Origin: Phlyctochytrium arcticum
Taxonomy: Eukaryota > Chytridiomycota > Chytridiomycetes > Chytridiales > Chytridiaceae
Direction: 5' to 3'
Length of the DNA stretch: 64,000 nt
NCBI GenBank assembly: GCA_025602905.1
Contig: JAHLKI010000026.1
Coordinates: 62,001-126,000, forward strand
Position 1 is the stretch's first letter; each line of letters opens with the position of its first letter. The notes under the pieces are model-generated. The model did not search any database. It saw only the letters and a program-made list of their open reading frames with translations, and was not told the origin of the DNA. A program made the position numbers and the translations under genes. Below, one piece after another: positions 22,261-32,370 of this stretch.

Positions 22261-24759
22261 CTAGACCATTTTAGTTGTCTTCACTTCCTGAGCAGTCTCC
22301 GACTGCCCTGCTTTGGCTTTTGCCGCTTTGGCTGCCTTTGCTGCCCAGTGCTTTTTGATGGTAGCCACGGCCTTTGCTGCCGCTCCAAGGTAGACAAATA
22401 CCCCCACGGATATGGCTATTGCCACAATCGGCACCACTGTTGCTGCTGCGATATGTCCGGCACTAAGCTTGTTCGCGGCAGTGCCCCCGTTAAGTTGGTC
22501 ATTTGGCTCGATGATGGGCTCCGGGGTGTACGTGCCTGGCATAGTAGTAGTTGAGGTTGAGGACTGTGTGGTCGTCGTTGAAGTCGTCAAGGTCGTAGAG
22601 GTTGTCGGCTGACTAGTAGTCGTTGTGGAATCTGTGGTAGTGGTTGTAGACGATGCGGTAGTGGTTGTAGCATCTGTGGTAGAGGTCGTAGATTGCGTAG
22701 TGGTAGTAGAGGTTGTGGTATCTGTAGTAGTGGTCGTAGACGGTGCGGTAGTGGTTGTGGCATCTGTCGTAGAGGTCATAGACTGCGTAGTAGTAGAGGT
22801 TGTGGTATCCGTGGTAGTGGTTGTAGACGGTGCGGTAGTGGTTGTGGCATCTGTGGTAGAGGTCGTAGATTGCGTAGTAGTGGTTGTGGTATCTGTGGTA
22901 GTGGTTGTGGCATCTGTCGTAGAGGTCATAGACTGCGTAGTAGTAGAGGTTGTGGTATCCGTGGTAGTGGTTGTAGACGGTGCGGTAGTGGTTGTGGCAT
23001 CTGTGGTAGAGGTCGTAGATTGCGTAGTAGTGGTTGTGGTATCTGTGGTAGTGGTTGTGGCATCTGTCGTAGATGTCACAGACGTGGTGGTCAAAGTCGT
23101 TGAATCTGTGGTCGAGGTCGTCGTTGATGTGGTGGTCAAAGTCGTTGAATCTGTGGTCGAGGTCGCCGTTGACGTGGTGGTCGTTGCTGGCGTCGTGAAC
23201 TGTGTCGTAGTCGTAGCATCTGTGGTTGAAGACGTTGTGGCATCTGTAGTAAGGGTTGTAGAGACTGCGGTGGTAGTCGCAGTAGTTGTGGTGTCCGTGG
23301 AAGTCGTAAAGTCCCTGACATATATCATACCCATTGCAACGCCGCCCTTTAGCGTGCAATTGACATTGCCTGCCATTTGACCCGGACTGTACAGACATGA
23401 ATTCGTCTGGCAATCCCCAATGCTGAGGCAGTCCGGTGTGCTGCAGCTAAAACTGGTGCTCACGACCTTCAGAATTGCACTGTTATTGTACGCGTAGTCA
23501 TTTGCATTCAGGCTGCTGCAACCGGCCGTCAAGTTTGTTAGTCGAGTGGTCGCATCAACTGTTGGGTTGGCGGCACATGATGTGGATGAGAAACGAAACA
23601 ACGTGGGGTTTGTCAGAGTATTGTTCAACTTGTAGGAGGCAGTTCCGTTCTGAAAGCATGTCTGACTACTCAAGTCGGTTGCTGAAGCGTTAAGAGTGAG
23701 GGCCCCGTAGGTAAAATTGTACATGGGAGAGCCCGTCACCGTAACACCAGCATTCAGCCAGCAAGTGCTGGTTTGGTAGACCGTGAAGACATTGGAAACT
23801 TTGAAATAGGTCATACCATTGGCGAGGCAGCCGGCCGTATCGGTTACCAATGTCCAAGAGCCGCTGACCCTTTTGTAGAGGTCGCCATTGCTGTTCAATT
23901 TGGCCACCCCGTTCCCGGAAGAATCCGTAAAAACTCTGAACGTCATTCGATACCGCGAACTGCCATTGGCGTTATTCTTGACAGTGTTACACTCAGTGGA
24001 GGTTAGAGACGACCCAGCAACACTCCCAACTGTGATCGTGAATGGAGCAGTAGTTGTTTTAAAGTTAAGTACACTGTATCCGCCGAACGTTGCAGCATCT
24101 CCTTGCTGGAATCGGAATGCGAGATTGCAAACCGCCGCTGAGGTATCGAAATTGTCTGTGGTTGAAGGAGCATAAAGGAAGGTACTAGATTGTGGGGTCG
24201 AAGTGCTGCCGAAAACCTCTTTGCCCATATTGGTGCTGACGCTGCCAAGCGAGGGCGGGTTTGACACTGATTTGTAGAAAGTAGCATTGTCGGTTGTGAT
24301 GTACGCATCGTTTCCGACGACCACGTAGAACAATATGCCAGTCAATGTGGAACTTTGCAATGTGTGGGAATTCGAGCCTATCTGTACTTTGTTAGAAGTC
24401 GTTCCTGCCGGCAAGGATTTTGTGCAACCCCCATCAGGACATTGAATGAGGGTAGTGCCCGATGAAATTGCATATGCTTGCCCATTAGCGGTAAACTGAT
24501 CTCCGCTGGCAGTTGACTGAGTTAATGCCGAGCAGTTGGTGTATGTAGCGCACACCTGTCCGCTGGACGAGAGAAGTTGTGGTGCAGCATTCTTGACGCA
24601 AGACCCCACGGTCGACGGCAGCTGGTCGACCGGTGTGCAACTGGGTGCCGTGTAAGAGTTGCAATCGCCAATGGACGCAAAAGTACAAACCTGCGGAGTT
24701 GAGAAGGCAGCGACCCACGGGAGCGACAGTATTAGAATTAATGATCTCGCCCCAAACAT
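22261..24759 (-). CDS. Mucin-like single-pass surface protein (paralogue A, intact)
   Basis: Type I membrane protein, 832 residues from the ATG at 24759; upstream ATGs at 24777 and 24822 are possible, but 24759 places a standard signal peptide (MFGARSLILILSLPWVAAFS) at the start. After it comes a cysteine-containing ectodomain of about 460 residues with many Asn-Xaa-Ser/Thr sites, then a long Thr/Ser/Asp stalk (about 230 residues built on STTDATTTT- and TTTTTDTTTS-like units) suited to dense O-glycosylation. A transmembrane helix (AAATVVPIVAIAISVGVFVY) and a short Ala/Lys-rich cytoplasmic tail follow. No exons beyond this frame are needed. I do not recognise the ectodomain family; an adhesive or protective wall/zoospore-surface role is inference from architecture. 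It converges on the YTH gene and has two damaged paralogues at 25.0 and 32.4 kb. Confidence 0.75.
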   Translation of the reverse strand: MFGARSLILILSLPWVAAFSTPQVCTFASIGDCNSYTAPSCTPVDQLPSTVGSCVKNAAPQLLSSSGQVCATYTNCSALTQSTASGDQFTANGQAYAISSGTTLIQCPDGGCTKSLPAGTTSNKVQIGSNSHTLQSSTLTGILFYVVVGNDAYITTDNATFYKSVSNPPSLGSVSTNMGKEVFGSTSTPQSSTFLYAPSTTDNFDTSAAVCNLAFRFQQGDAATFGGYSVLNFKTTTAPFTITVGSVAGSSLTSTECNTVKNNANGSSRYRMTFRVFTDSSGNGVAKLNSNGDLYKRVSGSWTLVTDTAGCLANGMTYFKVSNVFTVYQTSTCWLNAGVTVTGSPMYNFTYGALTLNASATDLSSQTCFQNGTASYKLNNTLTNPTLFRFSSTSCAANPTVDATTRLTNLTAGCSSLNANDYAYNNSAILKVVSTSFSCSTPDCLSIGDCQTNSCLYSPGQMAGNVNCTLKGGVAMGMIYVRDFTTSTDTTTTATTTAVSTTLTTDATTSSTTDATTTTQFTTPATTTTSTATSTTDSTTLTTTSTTTSTTDSTTLTTTSVTSTTDATTTTTDTTTTTTQSTTSTTDATTTTAPSTTTTTDTTTSTTTQSMTSTTDATTTTTDTTTTTTQSTTSTTDATTTTAPSTTTTTDTTTSTTTQSMTSTTDATTTTAPSTTTTTDTTTSTTTTQSTTSTTDATTTTASSTTTTTDSTTTTSQPTTSTTLTTSTTTTQSSTSTTTMPGTYTPEPIIEPNDQLNGGTAANKLSAGHIAAATVVPIVAIAISVGVFVYLGAAAKAVATIKKHWAAKAAKAAKAKAGQSETAQEVKTTKMV
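22616..23100 (-). repeat. Minisatellite encoding the Thr-rich stalk
   Basis: Short in-frame units are nested in a higher-order repeat of 150 bp (50 codons): the string CATCTGTCGTAGA recurs at 22761, 22911 and 23061. Because unit length is a multiple of three, copy-number change would lengthen or shorten the stalk without breaking the frame. Confidence 0.8.
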
Positions 24760-25009
24760 TCTGTCCGTTGAAGCCATCAGTGAATGGAATGGAAGTTTTG
24801 GAAGAACCGGTGCAACATTCATCAGCCAAATCCAACATAAACAACTCCAGTAAACTCCGATGCTGACATCAGCATCCTGCTGAGCTGCGATATTTGTCTG
24901 TGAGTATTAAATGACTTTCAAAAAAGCAAAGAGCATTACAACGAGCAGGTTATTCGTAGAAGCGTATAATGAATGGAGCATGTAGTATATTGAGAATAAT
25001 TATGGCATG

Positions 25010-25945
25010 TTAGGCCAATTCTGTAGCTTTGACTTCCGCCGCGGCCTCACTATGCACTGCCGTCTCCTTTGCAACCCCTGCTGCCCTGGCTGCCTTCGCT
25101 GCCTTTCTCGCCTGGATTGCTCTGGCTATCTTTCCTGCCGCTCCAAAGAAAATGAACAGGTCAACTGCTACTGCCACTACTACAACTGGGACCACTGTTG
25201 CCGCTGCGATCATTCCGGCACTAAGCTTGGTTGACGATCCGCCGCCTGGGTTTGTTAGCAGAGGTTGCTGGTTATCTATGGTACTGGTAGTAGACGGGGC
25301 AGTAGTAGTCGTGGCATACGTGGAAGTCGTAAAATTCTTGACATATATCATGCCCATTGCCACGCCCCCTTGCACAGATGAATCCATCTGACAGTCACCA
25401 ATGCTGAGGCAGTCCGGTATGCTGCAGCTAAAACTGGTGCTCACGACCTTCAGAATTGCATTATTATTGTAAGCGTATTCATTTGCATTCAGACTGCTAC
25501 AGCCGGCCGTCAAGTTTGCAAGTCGAATGCTCCCATCAATTGTTGGGTTGGCGGCACATGATGTAGATGAGAAAAGAAACAACGTGGGGTTCGTCAGAGT
25601 ATTGTTCAACTTGTAGGACGCCGTTCCGTTCTGAAAGCATGTCTGACTACTCAAGTCGGTTGCTGAAGCGTCAAGAGTGAGGGCACCGCAGGTAATGCTG
25701 TACTGTAAGCGGGAGATCCCGCCAGAGTCGAAGTAGTATTCAGCCAGCAAGTGCTGGTTTCGTAGACGGTGTAGGCATTTGAAACTGTGACATAGGTCAT
25801 GCCATTGGCCAGACAGCCGGCATTATTGGTCACCAATATCCAAAAGCCGTTGACCCTTTTGTAGAGGTCACCATTGCTTTCCAACTTGGCCACCCCGCCC
25901 TCGGAAGAATCCGTGAAAACTCTGAACATCATTCGATACCGCGTA
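25010..25945 (-). pseudogene. Surface protein paralogue B, truncated and frameshifted
   Basis: Matches the C-terminal half of paralogue A's ectodomain (FRVFTDSS..., ATDLSSQTCFQNGTASYKLN), a very short stalk, a transmembrane segment and the Ala/Lys-rich tail. It is broken: homology stops abruptly near 25945 with no signal peptide or N-terminal half, and a frameshift near 25700 separates two open frames (25932-25651 and 25750-25010). The tail (ARAIQARKAAKAARAAGVAKE) is closer to paralogue C than to A, so B and C probably share a more recent ancestor. No product is expected. Confidence 0.8.
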
Positions 25946-26517
25946 CTTTATCTCATCTGGTGGAATTTGGCGCGGAGATGACTGGTGTGTTCGCGACCAG
26001 GGAGTTGGTTCACACCTGGTTGAGGCATCTTCCCCGTGCGTGGCATACTTCGGTCACATAATCCGGCGTGGGCAAAAACCCATGTCGTATCTGGACTCTC
26101 CCACCGGGAGGATCAATACGGAGTTGTCTCGATGTTAGCCATGAATTAGGGGACAGCCAGACTGAAAGGGTATTACCAATTTTTTACTAAATGATCCGTG
26201 CCGTATGAAACGATTGATCTTCAGGGGACTACATATCATTCATATCCAAGATAGAGAAAAGAGGCAGATGACCGTGTTTGACTACTCCTCTGTTAAGGTA
26301 AAGAATGTCCAGTGTTGTTTATAATAGAAGTTAGCTTGTTGTACAGCAACACTGGACATCCTTTACCGCAACAGAGGAGTATTGTTATAGTGATGCTGCA
26401 TGATGTTGCTATCCCCTACAATACATGGACGACCTGTGCTTTACTTCAGCGGCAGGCTTAGCTTTGTGGTGAGAACCTCCGGAGTATTACTGCAAGCTTG
26501 AACGTTACTTACATCGA
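25946..26517. other. Intergenic with a hairpin
   Basis: No gene seen. It contains the inverted repeat annotated at 26283-26381. Confidence 0.5.
26283..26381. repeat. Near-perfect inverted repeat, 35-nt arms
   Basis: Arms 26283-26317 and 26347-26381 are reverse complements with three mismatches (outer part TACTCCTCTGTT, inner part ATGTCCAGTGTTG), separated by 29 nt. It could be a tiny foldback/MITE remnant or a hairpin RNA source. No clear target duplication flanks it. Confidence 0.75.
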
Positions 26518-27296
26518 TCACCACGTGCTGACTATGAGTTCCTCTTCTAGCTCAGCGGCAAGATCCTTTAGAAGCTTGAGCGCCGACATCATACCAGGGT
26601 ATTCCGGGTGACTCTCCCCGAACGCGCCCTTCAGACAGTCCTCCAGGACCGTGCCCGAGAAAACGACAGCTTTGCCGTCGGGTGTGACTGAATGTTTCGG
26701 ATGTGCTACTTGCAACCCCGCATTGAAAAGGAACTCAAGGCCGTCTTCGAGGTCAGGATACCGGTTGAGATGACTGCCAATGATGGCTTGGTCCGCCATT
26801 TTCGACTTTTGTAGGATCGCGAGGGTGTAGCCGGTCGCCTTTTTGGGGTCCGTCAAAGAAGGATTAGCGAGACGCGCCAGCTTGTTGGTGACGTTACGAG
26901 CTATCAACCAACTAACAAAAATCTGCATGTCCTGAAATGTGTTCTGCAGCCGTCCCTCCAATCCTGCGAGTTTTTCTTCAAGTTGTGTGTGCAGTTGCTT
27001 TGACCCTTCTATTTCACCCCGCAAAGCTCCATAGCCTCCTCCACGACCTCCCAAAGAACAACAAGCTCTTCTTTGAAGGGAATTGCCGCTTCCAAACTGA
27101 GACCCAACAATTCTGATTCCTGAATGATTCTCGTTGCTGCCTCCATCCGTTTGACCACATCTGACCAGACGCCGCTGTCGATGAGCTGTTGGTGCTGGGT
27201 GGATACCGTGGGCTTCCCTGCGTACGCCCGTTGCAAGGACTCGTCAACTGCCTTAGCGCGAGCGACGAGTTGCATGTATTTCTCTGGGGTAGACAT
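26518..27296 (-). pseudogene. Coiled-coil hypothetical protein, frame broken at a G run
   Basis: Two overlapping minus-strand open frames, both rich in helix-forming residues, appear to be one gene. The first, from the ATG at 27296 (MSTPEKYMQLVARAKAVDES...), ends at 27009. The second takes over in another frame near 27025 (GEIEGSKQLHTQLEEKLAGL) and runs to 26518. The switch point is a GGGG run; one extra G would restore a single frame of about 255 codons. No intron with usable ends fits. The product is unrecognised; the middle part looks like a coiled coil. It may be a real frameshift mutation or a homopolymer sequencing error. Confidence 0.5.
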
Positions 27297-29820
27297 TGCG
27301 CCGTATTACTGGGAAACGGAAATGTTGAGGTTGTTCTCTGGATTGAAAGGACAGATTCTACCGGTCAAACCCCAGGTCAAACCCCAGGTCAACCCCGGCT
27401 TTTTGAGCGAAAGTGGCTTGTCTCTCCCAGGTGGCCCAGTTTTCTTACCGGCGGCGGAGTTTCGAACCTTCTGCTGCCAAATTCAAACCCGCGATTTCCG
27501 ACAGAAGTGGCTTGGCGGGCGGAGGTTGAATTTGGATCGTGCTGACTTTCCCGACTTTGATTATCTTGGGAAAGCTGGTAGGAGAACGTCGCAACTGGAT
27601 TTGGAGTTACTGAGCTTCTCTGAAGCTTTCGGAGCCTGCCCGAGGCTTGGCTCCCCTTCCCATGAGATTGACTTCGGAACTAGAACCCAGTTGCGACACC
27701 TTGAGCACTTAATTTACTGCAAATTGCTGGCGATGTGCTTTGTATGCAACAAAACCCACATCGGTGCCGCGCTTCGCGGATGCTTGTACTTATATACTCG
27801 GTGGTTTCCGCATTGGCCTTGACCATTCTATTACGGTACCCATACCTTCAACAGATTCTCAAATTTCATCCAGATCTCCCTGATCTCCCAGTTAACAAGT
27901 TGGCGTTCTCCGATTCCGAGTTCGATCACACGTCCGTGGGCAAGTTGTTCTGGTCGTCCTTCAGCAAACTCTGGCCCTTACTTGATCAGCGTTCGTGAAG
28001 CTATTGATCCACCGAATATGCTGGCCGAGCAAAGGAATTGAACTGTCATCAAGCCAAAGAAATCCCGAAAATGTTATCTACTTATCCCTTCAAAATTTCC
28101 TGCTTTCTGAGGGTGATTGAAAGCCTGCTAATCTGCAGCTCTCGATTTTCATTATTCAACCTTCCATTTATGAGACAAACTATATAATATGACCCCCCTC
28201 TTCTTTCGACCTAAAACCGATCCTCTTGCTCAAAAGCACCCGAAGTATCTGCGACATAATAACATATCTTGCATGCAATGACGCCCGCATCACTTCCATC
28301 TTGGCCAGGCATCCATCCAACCTGAATATCATTTTAATTTGGATGCTTTCGACAGTGCCTCCCTACTAAGATCCGAATTCCCACGGGTATATTTCACTGT
28401 CTACTTTGCTCTAGTCTGACATGCTTTCGGTAGAAAGGACAACGTGATGATATAAAAGGAAAATAAAATGCACCAAAGAAACGAAGTGTAATATACAGAA
28501 GCTAAGTACGCGAAAGTGAAAGCTACATAAATGAAGAGGTACAAGAGGATAGCAACGGCAGAAAGGGAATCGGGAATGTTACATGCATAGTTTAGTACAT
28601 CAGGCAGTAGCAACGAGAAGGTTGAATGCATAGATAACTAATATGTATGGTAATATCAAAGGCATGATTTCAAAGAAGTAGACGTCGAGATATGTTGCAG
28701 ATTCTCCATGGAAATCTGGAACGATTTGAAAAAGTTAAGATAGGAAGGATACCCTAATTCGAGGAATAAAGCTTTGCTCACCTGAAAAGCGGGAACCAAC
28801 GCAGCCTCTAGTGGAATGTGAAGTTTATATCAACGGAAATGGCGGTTGGGGCCAATATCTGTGAGCATTTGTCAGTCTCAAGCGTACTCGCGTAGTCGTC
28901 GCACCCGTACTTCTTGAAATTCCCGCAGTTGTCCTCGCTTCCGGTAAATCTTGCCTAGTAATAACGTTGAATTATGCAAACCCGTAAAGGATGTGATGTC
29001 AACGGATATGATGTTCTATGTGTTTCCCGCAGGGTATGAAAAAAGGAAAATGAGAAAAGCCCGCAGGCAAAAGTAAGATCATGTGGAAAAGTACATAGTG
29101 TTCACAGGCAATGTTTTCTTTAAATCTCGCATATATGGTCCGTACCGAATGTCATGTCGTAAGTATTGCTGAAAATTTTGGAAGGGTAAGGAGGGAGAAG
29201 ATAGATGCAAGCGATAGTAATCAAAAAAAAATAGTGGAAGTGCAGTTGATGAAGCGAAAGCGAAAGGCAGCAACACATGAAAGGTGAACAGTAAAAGAAA
29301 TAAGCCAGGCAGGAAAGGCAGCATGAGAAACAAAGCGGGCAAACATCAAGCAGGAACTGTACAGAGTGCATGCCAAGCAAGACAGCAGGAAGACCGTAGG
29401 ACTGTGTTTGGACTTTATCTTCGCAGCTAACTGCGCACCTCATTTAGTCTCGGAGTAAGTACAAAGTGGCCTGCTGTTGATCCACCCCCTTCAGGAGGCT
29501 TTCCAGCATAGAAAGTACCCTATTGTCTTGCTTCCTTCGGATCCTGTCCATCTGGCTCATCAATACTTGAATTGCACTATCTCGCAAATTATACCATGTT
29601 CTTTTCGCCTGAGTGGCCTGGCCAACATTAAGTCTTACTACCTGCTACATTTTCTCTTTGAACCCCGCCGTTCCATTCGTCGTCTGTCTAGAAATGTATC
29701 ATATTCATCTCTTCCTCACAGGCTTCTACCCATTTGCTGACCGCCAATTACTTCATTCCCCCCTCCTTTACCTTTCCTGTCCTTTTCGCTCATGCCACAC
29801 ACTCAACTTCTTGAGTCGAA
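27297..29820. other. Gene-poor AT-rich stretch
   Basis: Many short open frames on both strands, none supported by domains or a plausible exon chain. A direct repeat of GTCAAACCCCAG lies at about 27364-27390. Nothing else recognisable. Confidence 0.5.
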
Positions 29821-29829
29821 TGTTCCATC

Positions 29830-30300
29830 TTGATGCACTCCGTCTGAGCAGTCTGCCAAATCTGTCCTCGTTTCCTGTATCGCCTCATTTTTTGCTTCAT
29901 TTCCTGTCTGCATGACAGATGCTGTCCGTAGGCTGTTGCTACTCCTGTAGCCAACGATGGAGCCATGTTTTCTTTCCAATTTTGCCCGTTTTATACATCT
30001 GCTCCGTCTGTCTGGCAGATTGAACCCCTGCGTGTATTTTATTTCCACCCTTTCTATGCTGTCCTTTGTTCTTATCCCCAAAAACGAGGCTGTTTTCTTT
30101 TATGGGCTTTCCCATCTTTCTGCATGATCTGTCCGTAGACTGTGTTTCTGATTCCATTTTTTTCTTGATTCTATACGGCAGCTCCGTCTGTCTGGCAGAT
30201 TCGCCAGATTTCGGTCGCGTGTTCCCACACTTCCTGTGCTGTCCTTTAGGCTTATTCCTTTACTGTACTCAGGTTGACAGCAGTTTCATTTCGTATGTAG
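29830..30300 (+). repeat. Degenerate tandem repeat of about 180 bp
   Basis: The string GCTCCGTCTGTCTGGCAGAT occurs at 30001 and again exactly 180 bp later at 30181, with a degenerate version near 29837. Other shared landmarks (TGCATGA...CTGTCCGTAG, CTATGCTGTCCTTTG versus CTGTGCTGTCCTTTAG) keep the same spacing. It is old and diverged; its nature is unknown. Confidence 0.65.
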
Positions 30301-30724
30301 AGTCAGCCTTCTGATCCTTTCATCCCTATTTGAGGCTGTTTACTCTTCATCCTTTTACGCCTGAACTTTTGTTGGAATGATCTCTCTGATTCGCTCTTCC
30401 TTTGCGCTTTATATTTTTAGTTACTTTCTGTACTCTCCTCCAGGCGACCGATGTTCTACTTCCTTTGGGCCTCGCGCGGCTGCTTCCACTTCTCTAAACT
30501 TGTCTACCCGAAATTTTGTTGGATTGGCCTCTATGTTTCCTTCTTTTTTCACAGGTTCCTCTCTGTATTCCTCTCTGTACAGTTTCCACATCCTTTCCAA
30601 TTTACTTTTACTAGCTCTTTTGACTGTTTGCGCGGGAGCGCATTGTCTACTTGTATATATTAGGGCAAGTTCTCGGTCGATGGATACCCCACTTCATGAC
30701 ATATACAGTCCACAATAATTACAG

Positions 30725-31161
30725 GGAATTGTTAAATGCATGCCCTAAATGTACGCCTTTTCCCAGCTGCGCAGTTTGATCTGTTTGAGGCCTCTACTGG
30801 GTGGAAATGTGGTTCCTGTGGAAAACGAGAGCCTAGGCATAACGCCAGGACGTGACCAGACAAGGAGGGTTTGGAGGAGTTGAACTCATATACGGATAAC
30901 GATGGCAGTTAGTAATGGTACATCAAGCGACTGTTCTTCATTAGAATGGCGTCCCTTTAAACTTTTGTTCATCAATATTCGTCAGCTTTGATTCTAGTCA
31001 CTAGATAGAGCATTTTGTTTCGACCATTTACTACCTCTGCTTTTATCAGCGGAAGTGGTAAGGTGCTTTTGCACTGAAAAGGCGTACATTTAACAAAATT
31101 TACAAATAATCTGCAAAGGGCGTCCATTTAACAATCGGGTAGGCGTGTATTTAACAATTCC
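30725..31161. mobile_element. MITE-like non-autonomous element
   Basis: The ends are inverted copies of GGAATTGTTAAAT (left at 30725, right ending at 31161). The related motif GTTAAAT..ACGCC is repeated inside, once or twice at the left end and three times in inverted orientation at the right end (31070-31161). No coding capacity over 437 bp. Both flanks contain TAATTA but not in perfect register, so a target duplication is only suggested. Confidence 0.5.
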
Positions 31162-31369
31162 TAATTATAAGCTCATAGGCGCATCATAGTCTTCCCCCCG
31201 GCACCATGATAGTCTAGCTGCCATATAAAAGCAGTGTCTAAGTACATCCCATTTGTTCTGTGCGCTCTCTTATATACTTTCGACCACTACGTTTCACCCT
31301 GTACTCTTTCTCAATCCTCCTCTTGCTCCGCCGCTAAACCAGGCCCTATCCATAAGTGGCCACGGTTCC

Positions 31370-31759
31370 ATACGGCCACCGCCGCCTACGCCAAGATTAC
31401 ACATCCACCAAACCCTTCTCTGCCAACGGCTCCGGCCGCTTCTGCGGTGTGGCCATCATCTCCTCCGACGTCGTCGAAGACGGCCCGCGCTGAATGCAGT
31501 GGGACCCCGGTGAATGGCAGGGCGGGTTTTCCGTCCGATGGATTTACGTCAAAGATATCTTGAATGGATCTGTCAAAGATCTTCGTGTCCCTGCCAACGA
31601 AAATAATGTTTGCGAGTACGTTGTTTTCGAGTTCCATGTTGAGTGATATGTTTCGCGAGGATGTTATTGAACCTCCCAATTCAAGTAGTTGTGGTGGTGT
31701 TGCTGCTGCTGTGGATGGTAGATTGCGAGATAGACGGTTTAGTTCACCGTTTTGTTAGT
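31370..31759 (+). pseudogene. YTH gene fragment, decayed
   Basis: Clearly derived from exon 4 of the YTH gene at 21.3 kb: it starts at the equivalent of ACGGCCACCGCCGCCT and ends with the same VDGRLRDRR...PFC tail. It has lost the first part of the domain, has an in-frame TGA where the original has an Arg codon (after GACGGCCCGCGC), and lacks about 70 bp around the NENKSVAQSRD segment. The polyalanine run is much shorter. No functional YTH fold could be made. Confidence 0.85.
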
Positions 31760-31997
31760 TTGTTCGTGAGTGTATATCTGAAACCCTCTTTGAATTTTTG
31801 TTGTACATCCTACATCCATCCTTTGTTTCATTGTCAATATGTCACCATTACAGTTGTTCAACCATTTTCAAACCCCGACCCATTACTGCGCGCAATGCAT
31901 CTGTGTGTTCTCAGGTCCACCACATTCACTCCCTTCTTGCCAAAAGTGTTCTTGCGCAACCGACGCCTGGCCTCGACTCATTCCTGGTTTAGTCTCT

Positions 31998-32055
31998 GCT
32001 GCTGCTGTGGATGGTAGATTGCGAGATAGACGGTTTAGTTTACCGTTTTGTTAAG
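31998..32055 (+). pseudogene. Second, short copy of the YTH gene tail
   Basis: Repeats only the last ~55 bp of the YTH coding sequence (GCTGCTGCTGTGGATGGTAG to the stop). The 3' flanking sequence is also repeated, indicating a local tandem duplication inside the decayed copy. Confidence 0.75.
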
Positions 32056-32370
32056 TTTGTTCGTGAGTGTATATAGGAAACCCTCTTTTTTGTTGTACAT
32101 CCATCCTTTGTTTCTTGGTCAATGTTACTATTACAGTTGTTCAACCATTTTTCAAACCCCGACTGGTTACTGCGCGCAATGCATCTGCTGAGCATGTTTT
32201 CCAACTGTGGCTATCTGTCCGGGAGGATGAAAGAGCATCACAACGAGCAGGTTATGATCTTTTTGCAAAGTTAAGTAGAAGGTATCACGACCGGAGAAGG
32301 TAGTATATATTGAGAATATTTATGGCATGGTCACTATCCAACAATTTAGCCTGGATACCTATCGCCCTCT

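Noticed and set aside
22625..23413. Val-rich (+) and Tyr/His-rich (-) long open frames over the mucin stalk
   Set aside because: Other-frame shadows of the ACN/TGN minisatellite; the Thr-rich frame alone continues into a signal peptide and transmembrane segment.
27465..27480. TTCGAACC-like tRNA T-loop
   Set aside because: No cloverleaf could be built around it; no tRNA elsewhere in the window either.
27124..27822. 232-codon + strand open frame
   Set aside because: Overlaps the coiled-coil gene antisense and has no recognisable domain.
29477..30718. Several 70-113-codon + strand frames rich in Phe/Leu/Ser
   Set aside because: T/C-rich sequence gives hydrophobic chance frames; they coincide with degenerate 180-bp repeats.
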